From assembly GCF_015351235.1 (NCBI RefSeq), contig NZ_JADKSJ010000001.1, forward strand, positions 62,001-126,000: 64,000 nucleotides of DNA. Direction: 5' to 3'. Positions 43,274 through 51,369 of the stretch are shown piece after piece. The stretch's first letter is position 1, and the number at the start of each line of letters is the position of its first letter. The notes under the pieces were generated by a model. That model was not told the DNA's origin. It ran no database searches and was given only the letters and a program-made list of their open reading frames with translations. Made by a program: the position numbers and the translations under genes. This DNA comes from Plantibacter sp. VKM Ac-2880. GTDB taxonomy: Bacteria; Actinomycetota; Actinomycetes; Actinomycetales; Microbacteriaceae.

Positions 43274-44374
43274 ATGGCAGAAACCGGAACGCCCAGAGTC
43301 GCGGTCTACATCGACTTCGACAACATCGTCATCTCGCGCTACAACCAGCTCTACGGGAAGGCGGCGTTCAGCCGCGATCGCGCACGCTCCCACGTGCCGT
43401 CCACCGCACCGGAGGGCGACGAGATCTCCGAGCGTCTCCAGGCGGCCCGCGTCGACGTCGGTGCGATCCTCGACTACACCTCCTCGTTCGGCAACATCGT
43501 CATCAGCCGCTCGTACGCCGACTGGTCGGAGCCTGTCAACTCGGCCTACCAGAAGGACCTCGTCGACCGCGCCGTCGACCTCACCCAGATGTTCCCGACG
43601 ACCAAGGCGATGAAGAACGGCGCGGACATCCGCCTCGCGGTCGACGTCGTCGAGGATCTCTTCCGTCTGCCGGACCTCACGCACATCGTCATCGTCGCGG
43701 GTGACTCCGACTACATCTCCCTCGCCCAGCGCTGCCGCCGTCTCGGACGTCACGTGATCGGCATCGGCGTGGCCGGCGCGACGAGCCGCGCCCTCATGGC
43801 CGCATGCGACGAGTTCTCGGACTACGACGACCTGCCGGGCATCGTCCGCCCCGTCGTCAGCAGGACGCCGCGCACCCCTGCCGCCGTCGACACCACCACG
43901 TCCGGTGCCAAGGCGGAGACCCCCGCTGAGGAGACCCCGAAGTCAGCATCGAAGTCCGGTGGGCGTCGACGCGCCTCCTCCGCGCCGGCCGCGGCGCCCG
44001 ATGCGCCCGCGACGCAGGCACCGCCTCGGATCGGCGGCCTGTTCACCGAACCCGTCTTCAGCCACCGCGAGGCCGACGACCTGGACGACGCGGACGAGGA
44101 GACGGCCGACCCGTCCGGACCCGACGCCCAGCGAGCGGCGACCGAACTGCTGGTCCGCGCGCTCCGCCTCGTCCACGCGAAGAACGACGACGAGGACTGG
44201 CTGCTGAACGCCGAGGTGAAGAACCAGATGATCCGGATGGATCCGGCGTTCAAGGAGAAGCCGCTCGGCCACCGCTCGTTCAGCGACTTCATCAACTCAC
44301 GCTCGGACCTCGTCGAGGTCAACCCCGACGCGAGCCCCGACGGGCGACGACTGCGGTTGCGCGAACTGGGCTGA
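43274..44374 (+). CDS. NYN-domain (LabA/DUF88) nuclease-like protein with OST-HTH/LOTUS C-terminus
   Basis: 366 residues. N-terminal NYN domain, a PIN-like RNase fold: AVYIDFDNIV (Asp14, Asp16), ADIRLAVDVVEDL (Asp118, Asp124) and VIVAGDSDYISLAQRCR (Asp144, Asp146), so the acidic metal site appears complete. A long Ala/Pro/Thr-rich linker (about 205-265) joins it to a C-terminal winged domain (ATELLVRALRLVHAKNDDEDWLLNAEVKNQMIRMDPAFKEKPLGHRSFSDFINS) of the OST-HTH/LOTUS RNA-binding type. A cytoplasmic, RNA-targeted nuclease is the best guess; targets unknown. Confidence 0.88.
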   Translation: MAETGTPRVAVYIDFDNIVISRYNQLYGKAAFSRDRARSHVPSTAPEGDEISERLQAARVDVGAILDYTSSFGNIVISRSYADWSEPVNSAYQKDLVDRAVDLTQMFPTTKAMKNGADIRLAVDVVEDLFRLPDLTHIVIVAGDSDYISLAQRCRRLGRHVIGIGVAGATSRALMAACDEFSDYDDLPGIVRPVVSRTPRTPAAVDTTTSGAKAETPAEETPKSASKSGGRRRASSAPAAAPDAPATQAPPRIGGLFTEPVFSHREADDLDDADEETADPSGPDAQRAATELLVRALRLVHAKNDDEDWLLNAEVKNQMIRMDPAFKEKPLGHRSFSDFINSRSDLVEVNPDASPDGRRLRLRELG

Positions 44375-44382
44375 GCCCGGCC

Positions 44383-44459
44383 CCGCAGTAGGAGATCAGC
44401 GGCACAGGAGGACCGACCGTCGAACGGCCTCCTGCTCCCAGGTCGATCTCCTGCTGCGG
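44383..44459. terminator. Nested two-stem bidirectional terminator
   Basis: Outer arms CCGCAGTAGGAGATC (44383-44397) and GATCTCCTGCTGCGG (44445-44459), 14 of 15 pairs; inner arms CAGGAGG (44405-44411) and CCTCCTG (44428-44434), perfect. Between the convergent NYN and M18 peptidase genes. Same architecture as 33642-33718. Confidence 0.75.
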
Positions 44460-44465
44460 CGCGGC

Positions 44466-45749
44466 TCAGGCGCCTCGGAAGAACGCCTGGACCGCCGCGC
44501 TCAGGGCGGTCGGGTCGTCGATGTGGCACAGCTCGCGTGCGGAGTGCATCGACAGCAGAGGCGTCCCGACGTCGACCGTCCGGATACCGAGTCGCGTCGC
44601 GGTGAGCGGGCCGATGGTCGATCCGCAGGGCACCGTGTTGTTCGACACGAAGTCCTGCGAGGTCACTCCGGCCGCGGCGCAGCTCCGCGCCCACAGTGCC
44701 GCCCCGAGGGCGTCCGTGGCGTAGCGCTGGTTGGCGTTGATCTTGAGGAGCGGCCCTCCACCGGCGATCGGCCGGTTCGCGGGGTCATGGCGCTCGGGGT
44801 AGTTGGGGTGGATCGCGTGGCCGGCGTCCGCCGACAGGCACCACGACCCCGCATAGGCCTGCAGTCGCTCGCTGGTCGTCGCTCCCAGGCCGGCGCCGAT
44901 CCGGGTGAGGACGTCATCGAGGAACGGACCGCTGGCGCCGGAGGTGGAGGCCGAACCGAGTTCCTCGTGGTCGAACGCGGCGAAGACCGTGATGTGGTCG
45001 GCTTCCGCCGTCGCTCCCCCGTCGCTCGCGGCCAACAACGCCGCGAGTCCCGCGTGGACCGAGGTCAGATTGTCCATGCGCCCGGCGGCGAACAGCTGGC
45101 CGTCGAGGCCGAACCGGCGCGGCTCCTGCGTGTCGGCGACGAGCACGTCGTACCCCGCGATCGCGGTGGTGTCGATGCCTGCGATCGCCGCCAGATGCGC
45201 GAGGACGTCCGCGTGGGCGAGGTCACCGACCCCGTAGACCGGCTGCAGGTGGCGTTGGCGGTCGAGGACGAGGCCGTCGTTGACCGCGCGGTCGAGGTGG
45301 ATGGCGAGCTGTGGAATGCGCAGGAACGGCCCGGTGCGCACGAGGTGGACGCTGCCGTCGAGCGTCACGAGTCGACCGGCCAGCTCCAGCTCGCGGTCGA
45401 GCCAGGAGTTGAGGAGCGGGCCGCCGTAGACCTCCACGCCGGCTTGCAGCCACGCGTGCGCACCGATGGTCGGCTTCGGCTTCAGCTTGAAGCTCGGCGA
45501 ATCCGTGTGGGAGCCGAGGATCCGGAACGGCGAGGTCGGGGTGGCACCTTCCGGCTGCACCCAGGCGATGATCGCTCCCTCGCGTTCGACGAAGAACCGG
45601 CCACCGCCGCCATCCCAGGATCCGGTTTCGAGCCTGCGGGTGAACCCGGCCGCCTCCAGCCGCCGCGCACTCTCCGCGACCGCGTGATACGAGGTCGGCG
45701 AGGCGACGATGAAATCGGCGAGATCGGTGATGTGCGCGACGGAATCCAT
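44466..45749 (-). CDS. M18-family aminopeptidase
   Basis: 427 residues, full length. Dinuclear zinc peptidase that removes N-terminal (often acidic) residues. Motifs: ILGSHTDSPSFKLKPKP (His81, Asp83 ligand region), GRMDNL, FDHEELGSASTSGASGPFL with the catalytic Glu pair, LSADAGHAIHPNYPERHDP, and the terminal TVDVGTPLLSMHSARELCHIDD. Cytoplasmic. Ends at the nested terminator and is divergent from the LssY_C gene. Confidence 0.94.
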   Translation of the reverse strand: MDSVAHITDLADFIVASPTSYHAVAESARRLEAAGFTRRLETGSWDGGGGRFFVEREGAIIAWVQPEGATPTSPFRILGSHTDSPSFKLKPKPTIGAHAWLQAGVEVYGGPLLNSWLDRELELAGRLVTLDGSVHLVRTGPFLRIPQLAIHLDRAVNDGLVLDRQRHLQPVYGVGDLAHADVLAHLAAIAGIDTTAIAGYDVLVADTQEPRRFGLDGQLFAAGRMDNLTSVHAGLAALLAASDGGATAEADHITVFAAFDHEELGSASTSGASGPFLDDVLTRIGAGLGATTSERLQAYAGSWCLSADAGHAIHPNYPERHDPANRPIAGGGPLLKINANQRYATDALGAALWARSCAAAGVTSQDFVSNNTVPCGSTIGPLTATRLGIRTVDVGTPLLSMHSARELCHIDDPTALSAAVQAFFRGA

Positions 45750-45813
45750 GCCTCCATCCTCCCACCAGCCGGTGCGCCGGACGCGGTGAGCCGCGAGGCC
45801 CTACCCTGGACGG

Positions 45814-47175
45814 GTGACGAAGACCGGGACGCTCCTCGGGCCCGCCAGCGGCCTGTCCGAGGATCGACGCGGGCGCATCGCGCGCATCGTCGACGGCTGG
45901 TTCTTCGCCTTCGGAACAGCCGCGGCCGTCTTCCTCGCCTACGTCCTGCTGACGGAGGCCTTCGCCCGCGGGTGGGCCCAGGCCTGGTTCATCCTCGTCA
46001 TCTACCTCGTCATCGCCTACCTGATCCTGCCGCGGCTGCACACGGTGCTCTCGCGCGTCTACCTGCCCGACTACTTCATCGGACGCACACGCACCCGAGA
46101 GGGCATCCTCGGCGACCCCGTCAACCTCGGGTTCCGCGGCAGCGAGGAACAGGTCCACACGGCGATGCTGCGGGCCGGATGGACCCTCGCCGATGACCTC
46201 AGCCTCCGCGCCGACCTGCGGATCGTGTCGTCCACCCTGACGCGACGCAGCTATCCGGAGGCTCCCGTCTCCTCCCTGTACCTGTTCGGCCGTCCGCAGG
46301 CGTTCTGCTACCAGCAGGAGGTCGACGGCAGCCCGGGCAAGCGGCACCACGTCCGGTTCTGGCCGACCCCTAAGGGCTGGCTGCTCCCCGGCGGGTACCA
46401 GGCCGACTGGCTGGCGGCCGGGACCTACGACCGCTCGGTCGGTATCAGCGTCTTCACGCTCCAGGTCACCCACCGCATCGCCGACGACGTGGACGACGAA
46501 CGCGACCACATCGTCGGATCGATCGAGGGCGCCGGGGTCGGTGCCTCCACCTCCGTGATCGAGAACTTCTCGACGGGGTACCACTCGCGCAACGGTGGTG
46601 GCGACGCGATCATGACGGACGGTGACCTCCCGATCGTCGACCTCACCGCCGTCGTCGTCCCGGCGACCGCGACGCTCCCTCCGGCCGACGCCCCACCGAC
46701 CCGCTCACTCATCCGAGCGGGGGAACCGCGCCCGCTCGACACCACCGTCGGCGTCCTGCTCATGGTCGTCGCGTCGTTGTCGTCGATCCTCTCCGGCGTC
46801 CTCCTCGTCACCGACTCGAAGCACGTGATGGCCGAGGCGACCGCGACCGTCACCACGGCGGACGATGCCGTCCTGGTGCCGTGGGTCGTCGGGTTCGTCA
46901 TCGGCCTGTCCGCAGCCGTGACGTTGAGCTATCTGGTGCTCGCCTGGCGGGTCCACCTCGGCGGCAACCTGGCACGCCTGCTCGCCATGGCCTTCAGTTC
47001 CACCTCGATCGCCACCCTGACCGCGACCTACCTCGCGGGCGCCGGCGGCCTCACCCTGCAGACCAACCTGATCGGCTTCGCCGTCGACTGCTCCATCATC
47101 CTCGCCCTCTCAGGAACCGAGGCCCGTGACTGGGCCCGTGGGCGACAACGACGCACGAGAAGGACCAGAGCATGA
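45814..47175 (+). CDS. LssY_C-domain membrane protein
   Basis: 453 residues. Two membrane segments (about 31-50 and 55-77), then an LssY_C domain: PVNLGFRGSEEQVHTAMLRAGWTLAD, YPEAPVSSLYLFGRPQAFCYQQEVDGSPGKRHHVRFWPTP, and HIVGSIEGAGVG. After it come four more membrane segments (about 308-327, 347-368, 377-395, 405-430). LssY was named in the Legionella lss secretion locus; its biochemical role is unknown. GTG start with TACCCT at 45802-45807, 6 nt upstream (leaderless). Overlaps the next gene by 4 bp (ATGA). Confidence 0.85.
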   Translation: MTKTGTLLGPASGLSEDRRGRIARIVDGWFFAFGTAAAVFLAYVLLTEAFARGWAQAWFILVIYLVIAYLILPRLHTVLSRVYLPDYFIGRTRTREGILGDPVNLGFRGSEEQVHTAMLRAGWTLADDLSLRADLRIVSSTLTRRSYPEAPVSSLYLFGRPQAFCYQQEVDGSPGKRHHVRFWPTPKGWLLPGGYQADWLAAGTYDRSVGISVFTLQVTHRIADDVDDERDHIVGSIEGAGVGASTSVIENFSTGYHSRNGGGDAIMTDGDLPIVDLTAVVVPATATLPPADAPPTRSLIRAGEPRPLDTTVGVLLMVVASLSSILSGVLLVTDSKHVMAEATATVTTADDAVLVPWVVGFVIGLSAAVTLSYLVLAWRVHLGGNLARLLAMAFSSTSIATLTATYLAGAGGLTLQTNLIGFAVDCSIILALSGTEARDWARGRQRRTRRTRA

Positions 47176-47678
47176 GCGACCTCCCGGAGCCGAACCCTGA
47201 CGGGCCGCGGCCGGCGACCTCCCTGAAGCGGGCACTCCTGCTCGGTGCCGCCATCGTGACGATCGTCGCCGGGCTGACCGTGCACTGGTCGGTCACCGCC
47301 GTCTGGGCCAACCCGGTCACGAACGCCCTCTACACCGTGCTCGTCGCCCTGCTGCTGGCGTTCGCGGCGCCACGGCTCCCGCTGTGGCAGGTCGCCATCG
47401 GCGCGTTCGGGTTCTCCGCGGCGATCGAATGCTTCCAGGCGACCGGCGTCCCGGCGGCATTGGCGGATCAGTGGGCGCCGTCGGCCCTGCTGCTCGGCAC
47501 GACCTTCATCCCCACGGACTTCATCTCGTACGCCCTCGGTGCGGCGGCGTTCCTGTTCCTGTCGCTCGCGATCTCCCTCGCGATCCGGTGGATCCGCACC
47601 GACCTCCTTGAACGTCGGGCGCGCGCCGAGCGCGAAGCCCGTCGATCAGAGAGCCGTTCGGATCTCGATCCGGTCTGA
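47172..47678 (+). CDS. DUF2809 family membrane protein
   Basis: 168 residues with four or five membrane segments and the DUF2809 pattern: VWANPVTNALYTVLVALLLAF, AIGAFGFSAAIECFQATGVPAAL, LLGTTFIPTDFISYALGAAAFLF. A basic tail of about 28 residues follows. Translationally coupled to the LssY_C gene by a 4-bp overlap, so the two probably work together in the membrane. Function unknown. Confidence 0.85.
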   Translation: MSDLPEPNPDGPRPATSLKRALLLGAAIVTIVAGLTVHWSVTAVWANPVTNALYTVLVALLLAFAAPRLPLWQVAIGAFGFSAAIECFQATGVPAALADQWAPSALLLGTTFIPTDFISYALGAAAFLFLSLAISLAIRWIRTDLLERRARAEREARRSESRSDLDPV

Positions 47679-47684
47679 GGCGCG

Positions 47685-48908
47685 TCAGCCCCGCGTCGAC
47701 TCGCCGTACTGCACGGCCTCGAGGTCGAAGACGGCCTCGGCGAGTGCCGAGCGCGCTGCCTCGAACGCCACGTCGTCGGCGTCCGCGGTCACCCGGGCGT
47801 GTTCGAGGTGCCAGGTCGCGCTCCGCAGGAGGTCCACCGTGGTCGGGGCCGGGGAGGGCGCCCGGGTCGAGCCGGACGGCTGGCCCTCGGCGGCGGTTGA
47901 GCCGGCGGCGCCGCCCTCGACGAACTCGATCGCATCCGCTGTGGGCGTCTCGGTCTTTGAGTATGCCTGCTTGTTCATATGTCCTTCGGGTGTCGTCGAC
48001 TGCGGTTCTGCGCGGGCTGGGTCGTGCGCGATTGCACTGGTTTCACGGGGGAGTGAGGCTGGTGGCTCGTATGCATTCGGCGGAATGTGATCCGGATGCC
48101 GTTGTTCGAGCCGCGCCATCGCGAGCAGGGTCGGGACGCGCCCCTGGCCATCCGGCGCGTCCGTGGCACCGAGGATCTGGAACCGCTCCAGGCCGTGTTC
48201 GCCCCAGGACGAAGCCGTCCAGGCACAGAGGGCGGCGTCGATGAGGTCCTCACGATGTTTGTGTGCGGTCTCCTTCGTCGGGGAGGGTACGTCCAGGAGG
48301 AGCGTGGTCACCGGATGCGAGCGCAGCAGCAGCGGGGGGCTGGCGGTCGCCAGGCGGTCGAGTCGCTCGATCAGGTCATCGCACACGTCAGCGCGCCCCT
48401 GCCGTCGCTCGGTCACCGGGAGCGAAGCGTCGAGCTTCTTGTAGCGCGGACGTGCTTCGGTGTAGCCGAGTTCCTCAGCACCGACGAGGGTCGTGTGCGG
48501 GTACGCCTCGAAGAAGACGATGTCCCCTTCGGCAGGTGTGCTCAGGCCGTCGAAGTAGTGCAGCCCGGCTGCCTCGAGCGCTCGGAACAAGGCCACGCCA
48601 CCGAGTGCCGGGAGGCCGAGGTTCGACGGGTAGGCGGAGACCTGCCAGCGGCCGTAACGCTGCCCGACCTCCCGCTCGCAGAGGCGCATGCCTGTGGCGT
48701 TCTCGACGAGCAGGGGCGCGTCGACCGCGATGACCGATCCGGGTTCGGCGGTCGCGAGGATCCACGAGACCACCGCGTCGATACCGATGGCCCAACCGGC
48801 GTCGATCACCGTCCCGGTCTCGTCGATGCAGACGACGCCCGACTCGTTCGCCACCCGCCGCTCGGTCCCCTCGCCCCAGGCGAGGTCGACTCCGAGGTAG
48901 CGGGTCAC
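47685..48908 (-). CDS. DUF429 protein with an added C-terminal segment
   Basis: 407 residues. Residues 1-260 are DUF429, an RNase H-fold nuclease-like domain: YLGVDLAWGEGTERRVANESG with the first acidic residue, SVIAVDAPLLVENATGMRLCE, SAYPSNLGLPALGG, and EDLIDAALCAWTA with the last acidic pair. Family members are often about 250-270 long. Here the frame runs on through a low-complexity stretch (about 262-310) into a different segment (VDLLRSATWHLEHARVTADADDVAFEAARSALAEAVFDLEAVQYG). That segment can also start on its own at ATG 47978, preceded by AAGGA 3 nt away, so this may be a fusion or two overlapping products. Confidence 0.75.
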   Translation of the reverse strand: MTRYLGVDLAWGEGTERRVANESGVVCIDETGTVIDAGWAIGIDAVVSWILATAEPGSVIAVDAPLLVENATGMRLCEREVGQRYGRWQVSAYPSNLGLPALGGVALFRALEAAGLHYFDGLSTPAEGDIVFFEAYPHTTLVGAEELGYTEARPRYKKLDASLPVTERRQGRADVCDDLIERLDRLATASPPLLLRSHPVTTLLLDVPSPTKETAHKHREDLIDAALCAWTASSWGEHGLERFQILGATDAPDGQGRVPTLLAMARLEQRHPDHIPPNAYEPPASLPRETSAIAHDPARAEPQSTTPEGHMNKQAYSKTETPTADAIEFVEGGAAGSTAAEGQPSGSTRAPSPAPTTVDLLRSATWHLEHARVTADADDVAFEAARSALAEAVFDLEAVQYGESTRG

Positions 48909-48971
48909 GGGCGGATCCTTCCGGTGGACGCGGCGGGCACCGCGGACCCGAGCCTACTGGCCGAGCGCCGT

Positions 48972-49012
48972 CGGCTCCTCCGATCCGGCGGCGGGCCGGA
49001 TCGGAGGAGCCG
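48972..49012. terminator. 18-bp perfect stem-loop
   Basis: CGGCTCCTCCGATCCGGC and its exact complement (48972-48989/48995-49012) around a 5-nt loop, 18 bp past the stop of the HtrA-like protease gene. Likely its terminator, which also separates it from the DUF429 gene. Confidence 0.8.
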
Positions 49013-49030
49013 AGCAGCTGGACGGTCTCG

Positions 49031-50512
49031 TCAGGCGACCGGGCCCTCGATCAGTGCGATGTCGGCCGTCTGGCTCGCGCCGGCGGGTGTCGTCCACGTG
49101 ATCGTGACCGTCTGACCGGGCTCGAGCGAGGCCATGGTCGCGGTGAGGGTCTGCGCGGAGTCGATGGGCGTCCCGTTCAGCCCGGTGATGACGTCGCCCG
49201 CGGCGAGACCCACCGAGGCGGCGGGTGTGTTCTCGATCACCGATCCGACGACGGCGCCCGTGCCGGCCTGCGCCGCACCGTCCGCGGCCGAGCTCAGCCC
49301 GATACCGATGAAGGCGGGGTAGCCGATCGAGACCGTCTGGGTCTCGACGCCGCTGCGGATCTGATCGACGATCGACAGCGCATCGTCGATCGGGATCGCG
49401 AAGCCGTCGATGTCCGTGCCACCGGAGGACGCCGCAGTGTCGATCCCGACGACCTCACCCTCCGCGTCGTACAGCGGGCCGCCGGAGTCTCCGGCCTGGA
49501 TGTCCGCGTCGGTCTGGATCAAGCCCGTGAGTTGCTTGCCGGCACCCGTCGTCTCGTCCTGCACGGTGATGTCCTGGTCGAGCGCGGTGACCGATCCGTC
49601 GGCGGCACTCGGGGTGCCGCCCGTCCCGCCCGCATTGCCCACGCCGGTGACCGCGTCGCCGACGGCCGCTCCTCCGTCATCGTCGATCGTCACGGTGTCG
49701 AGCCCTGCGGCGCCGTCGAGTTGCAGGAGCGCGACGTCGTCCGTGGCATCCGTCCCGATCACGCGTGCCGTGTACTGCTGACCCGTGCTGACGACCGTGA
49801 CCACGATGCTGGTCGCTCCCGCGACGACATGGTTGTTCGTCAGGATCTGGCCGTCGGCCGTGAGGACCATCCCGGTGCCGGCGGCGGCGGCACCCTGGTA
49901 GCCGAGCTCGGTCTCGATGTCGACGACACCGACCGATTCGGCCGCGGTCGCGCTCCTGGTGTCCGCGGTGGCCGCGTCCGGGGTCGCCTGCTGCTCGGGC
50001 GGGGTGAGACCACCCGGCGCCCGGAAGCTCTGACCGCTCTCGTCGGGCACCGTCTCGGCCACCTGCGAGGACGCTGCGACGCTGTGGAAGGCGCCCGCTG
50101 CCAGGGAGGCGATGCCCAGCCCGCCGGTGACGAGGGAGACGACGGTCGCTGCGGTCGCGGCCGCGATGATCCAGCCGATCGGCTGCTGCTTCGCCGCCGT
50201 CGGCTGCTGCTTCGCCGCCGTCGGCGGCTGCGGCAGGGTCTGCGCCGTGTGCGGCAGGGGAGGAGTGACGGAGCCGCCGCCGAAGCGCTGGTGCGGCGCC
50301 GTGGCGTACCCGTACGGGGTCGTGTCGGTCCACGGCCGAACGGGTCCGGCTGTGTTCCCCGGGTATCCGGGTGGGGGAGTGACATCGGTGCCCGGGGCCG
50401 GCTGGTACGAACCGGTCGGCTGCTCGTAGGCGGGGGTTGTGGTGGTCGGGTCTGCGGTGGCGGGGTCGGTCGTATCGGGTTCCGGGGTGTCCGGGCCTGC
50501 GGTGTTCGTCAT
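49031..50512 (-). CDS. HtrA/DegP-like S1C serine protease with PDZ domain
   Basis: 493 residues. A Pro/Thr-rich cytoplasmic N-terminus (1-112) precedes one membrane anchor (about 113-140), placing the protease outside the cell. Trypsin-like domain with the catalytic triad His228 (LTNNHVV), Asp259 (DDVALLQL) and Ser343 (GDSGGPL). A PDZ domain follows (GAVVGSVIENTPAASVGLAAGDVITGLNGTPI, about 420-490). Role: surface protein quality control or regulated proteolysis. The cytoplasmic part contains a tandem 7-residue duplication (see 50180-50221). No protease-inactivating change seen. Confidence 0.94.
   Translation of the reverse strand: MTNTAGPDTPEPDTTDPATADPTTTTPAYEQPTGSYQPAPGTDVTPPPGYPGNTAGPVRPWTDTTPYGYATAPHQRFGGGSVTPPLPHTAQTLPQPPTAAKQQPTAAKQQPIGWIIAAATAATVVSLVTGGLGIASLAAGAFHSVAASSQVAETVPDESGQSFRAPGGLTPPEQQATPDAATADTRSATAAESVGVVDIETELGYQGAAAAGTGMVLTADGQILTNNHVVAGATSIVVTVVSTGQQYTARVIGTDATDDVALLQLDGAAGLDTVTIDDDGGAAVGDAVTGVGNAGGTGGTPSAADGSVTALDQDITVQDETTGAGKQLTGLIQTDADIQAGDSGGPLYDAEGEVVGIDTAASSGGTDIDGFAIPIDDALSIVDQIRSGVETQTVSIGYPAFIGIGLSSAADGAAQAGTGAVVGSVIENTPAASVGLAAGDVITGLNGTPIDSAQTLTATMASLEPGQTVTITWTTPAGASQTADIALIEGPVA
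50180..50221 (-). repeat. 21-bp exact tandem duplication inside the protease gene
   Basis: Two identical 21-mers (50180-50200 and 50201-50221) encode TAAKQQP twice, just before the membrane segment. Being in frame, it lengthens the cytoplasmic linker by 7 residues. Such repeats change copy number by slippage. Confidence 0.9.
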
Positions 50513-50694
50513 GGAGGTTCCTCTCGGCGGCGAGTGCTGAGATCATCTGACTCCTGCTACCCGAGGGAATCGTCACCTGGGGCCATGAGCCGCCTTTGAG
50601 GTTCCCGACCGTTCACCGGGTGTGGTTTGTGTACAGCCTGAGAGAGGGCGCCCTGCGCATTCGGAGCACGGGAGCCAGGTGACGCGCCGCGCCA

Positions 50695-51285
50695 TCAGGA
50701 CCGGGACAGCAAGGCCTCGAGCGCGGGTCGAGCCTCGGCCTCCGAGATGTGACCGGCGACGACGAGCTCGGCCAAGCCGTGCACCGTCGCCCAGACCGCC
50801 GTGGTGAGGGCGGCGAGGACCTCGTCCGGCGCATCGGGCGCGAGGGACGCGGTGGTCTCGGCGAGGATCCCTTCGACCGCGGTGATGAGCGGCGTCATCG
50901 CCTCGCTCGGCGCGCCCGGAGCACAGACGTCCGGGTCGTAGATGACGCGGAACCGTTCGGGATGGTGGGCTGCGTACGCCACATAGCTCGCGCCGACCTG
51001 GATGGCGATCTCCTGCGGCGTGCCCGCGGCAGCGGCCGCCCGCTCTGCGCGCATCGACTCCAGAAGTTCTGACATCGACCGTTCACTCAAGCGCTTCAGC
51101 AGCGCCGTCCGGTCGCCGAAGTGATGGTACGGCGCGTTGTGACTGACGCCGGCACGGCGGGCGACCTCGCGCAGGCTCAGCGAGACGTGTCCCTGTGTCC
51201 GCATGAGGTCGAGCGCAGCGTCTTCCAGCACGGGTCCGAGGTTGCCGTGGTGATAGGCCGTCGTCGATCTTGACACAAGCAACAT
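50695..51285 (-). CDS. TetR-family transcriptional regulator
   Basis: 196 residues. N-terminal DNA-binding domain (YHHGNLGPVLEDAALDLMRTQGHVSLSLREVARRAGVSHNAPYHHFGDRTALLKRL), then a helical ligand domain of the TetR_C_33/WHG type (YVAYAAHHPERFRVIYDP). Divergent from a flavodoxin-fold NAD(P)H oxidoreductase, with a perfect 23-bp palindrome between them, so it probably represses that gene and itself. The 50513-50694 region to its right, up to the protease start, shows no gene. Confidence 0.9.
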   Translation of the reverse strand: MLLVSRSTTAYHHGNLGPVLEDAALDLMRTQGHVSLSLREVARRAGVSHNAPYHHFGDRTALLKRLSERSMSELLESMRAERAAAAAGTPQEIAIQVGASYVAYAAHHPERFRVIYDPDVCAPGAPSEAMTPLITAVEGILAETTASLAPDAPDEVLAALTTAVWATVHGLAELVVAGHISEAEARPALEALLSRS

Positions 51286-51319
51286 CGTACCCGTACGGTC
51301 GAACCCGTACCGATGTGGG

Positions 51320-51342
51320 CAGTGTCCAGATTCTGGACACTG
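51320..51342. promoter_or_regulatory. Perfect 23-bp palindrome, probable TetR operator
   Basis: Arms CAGTGTCCAGA and TCTGGACACTG flank a single central T. It lies 28 bp before the oxidoreductase start and 35 bp before the divergent TetR start. To its left (51286-51314) are repeated CCCGTAC motifs. Site of the TetR protein by position; not tested. Confidence 0.75.
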
Positions 51343-51369
51343 TCAAAACCTACGACCTCTGGAGCACCC

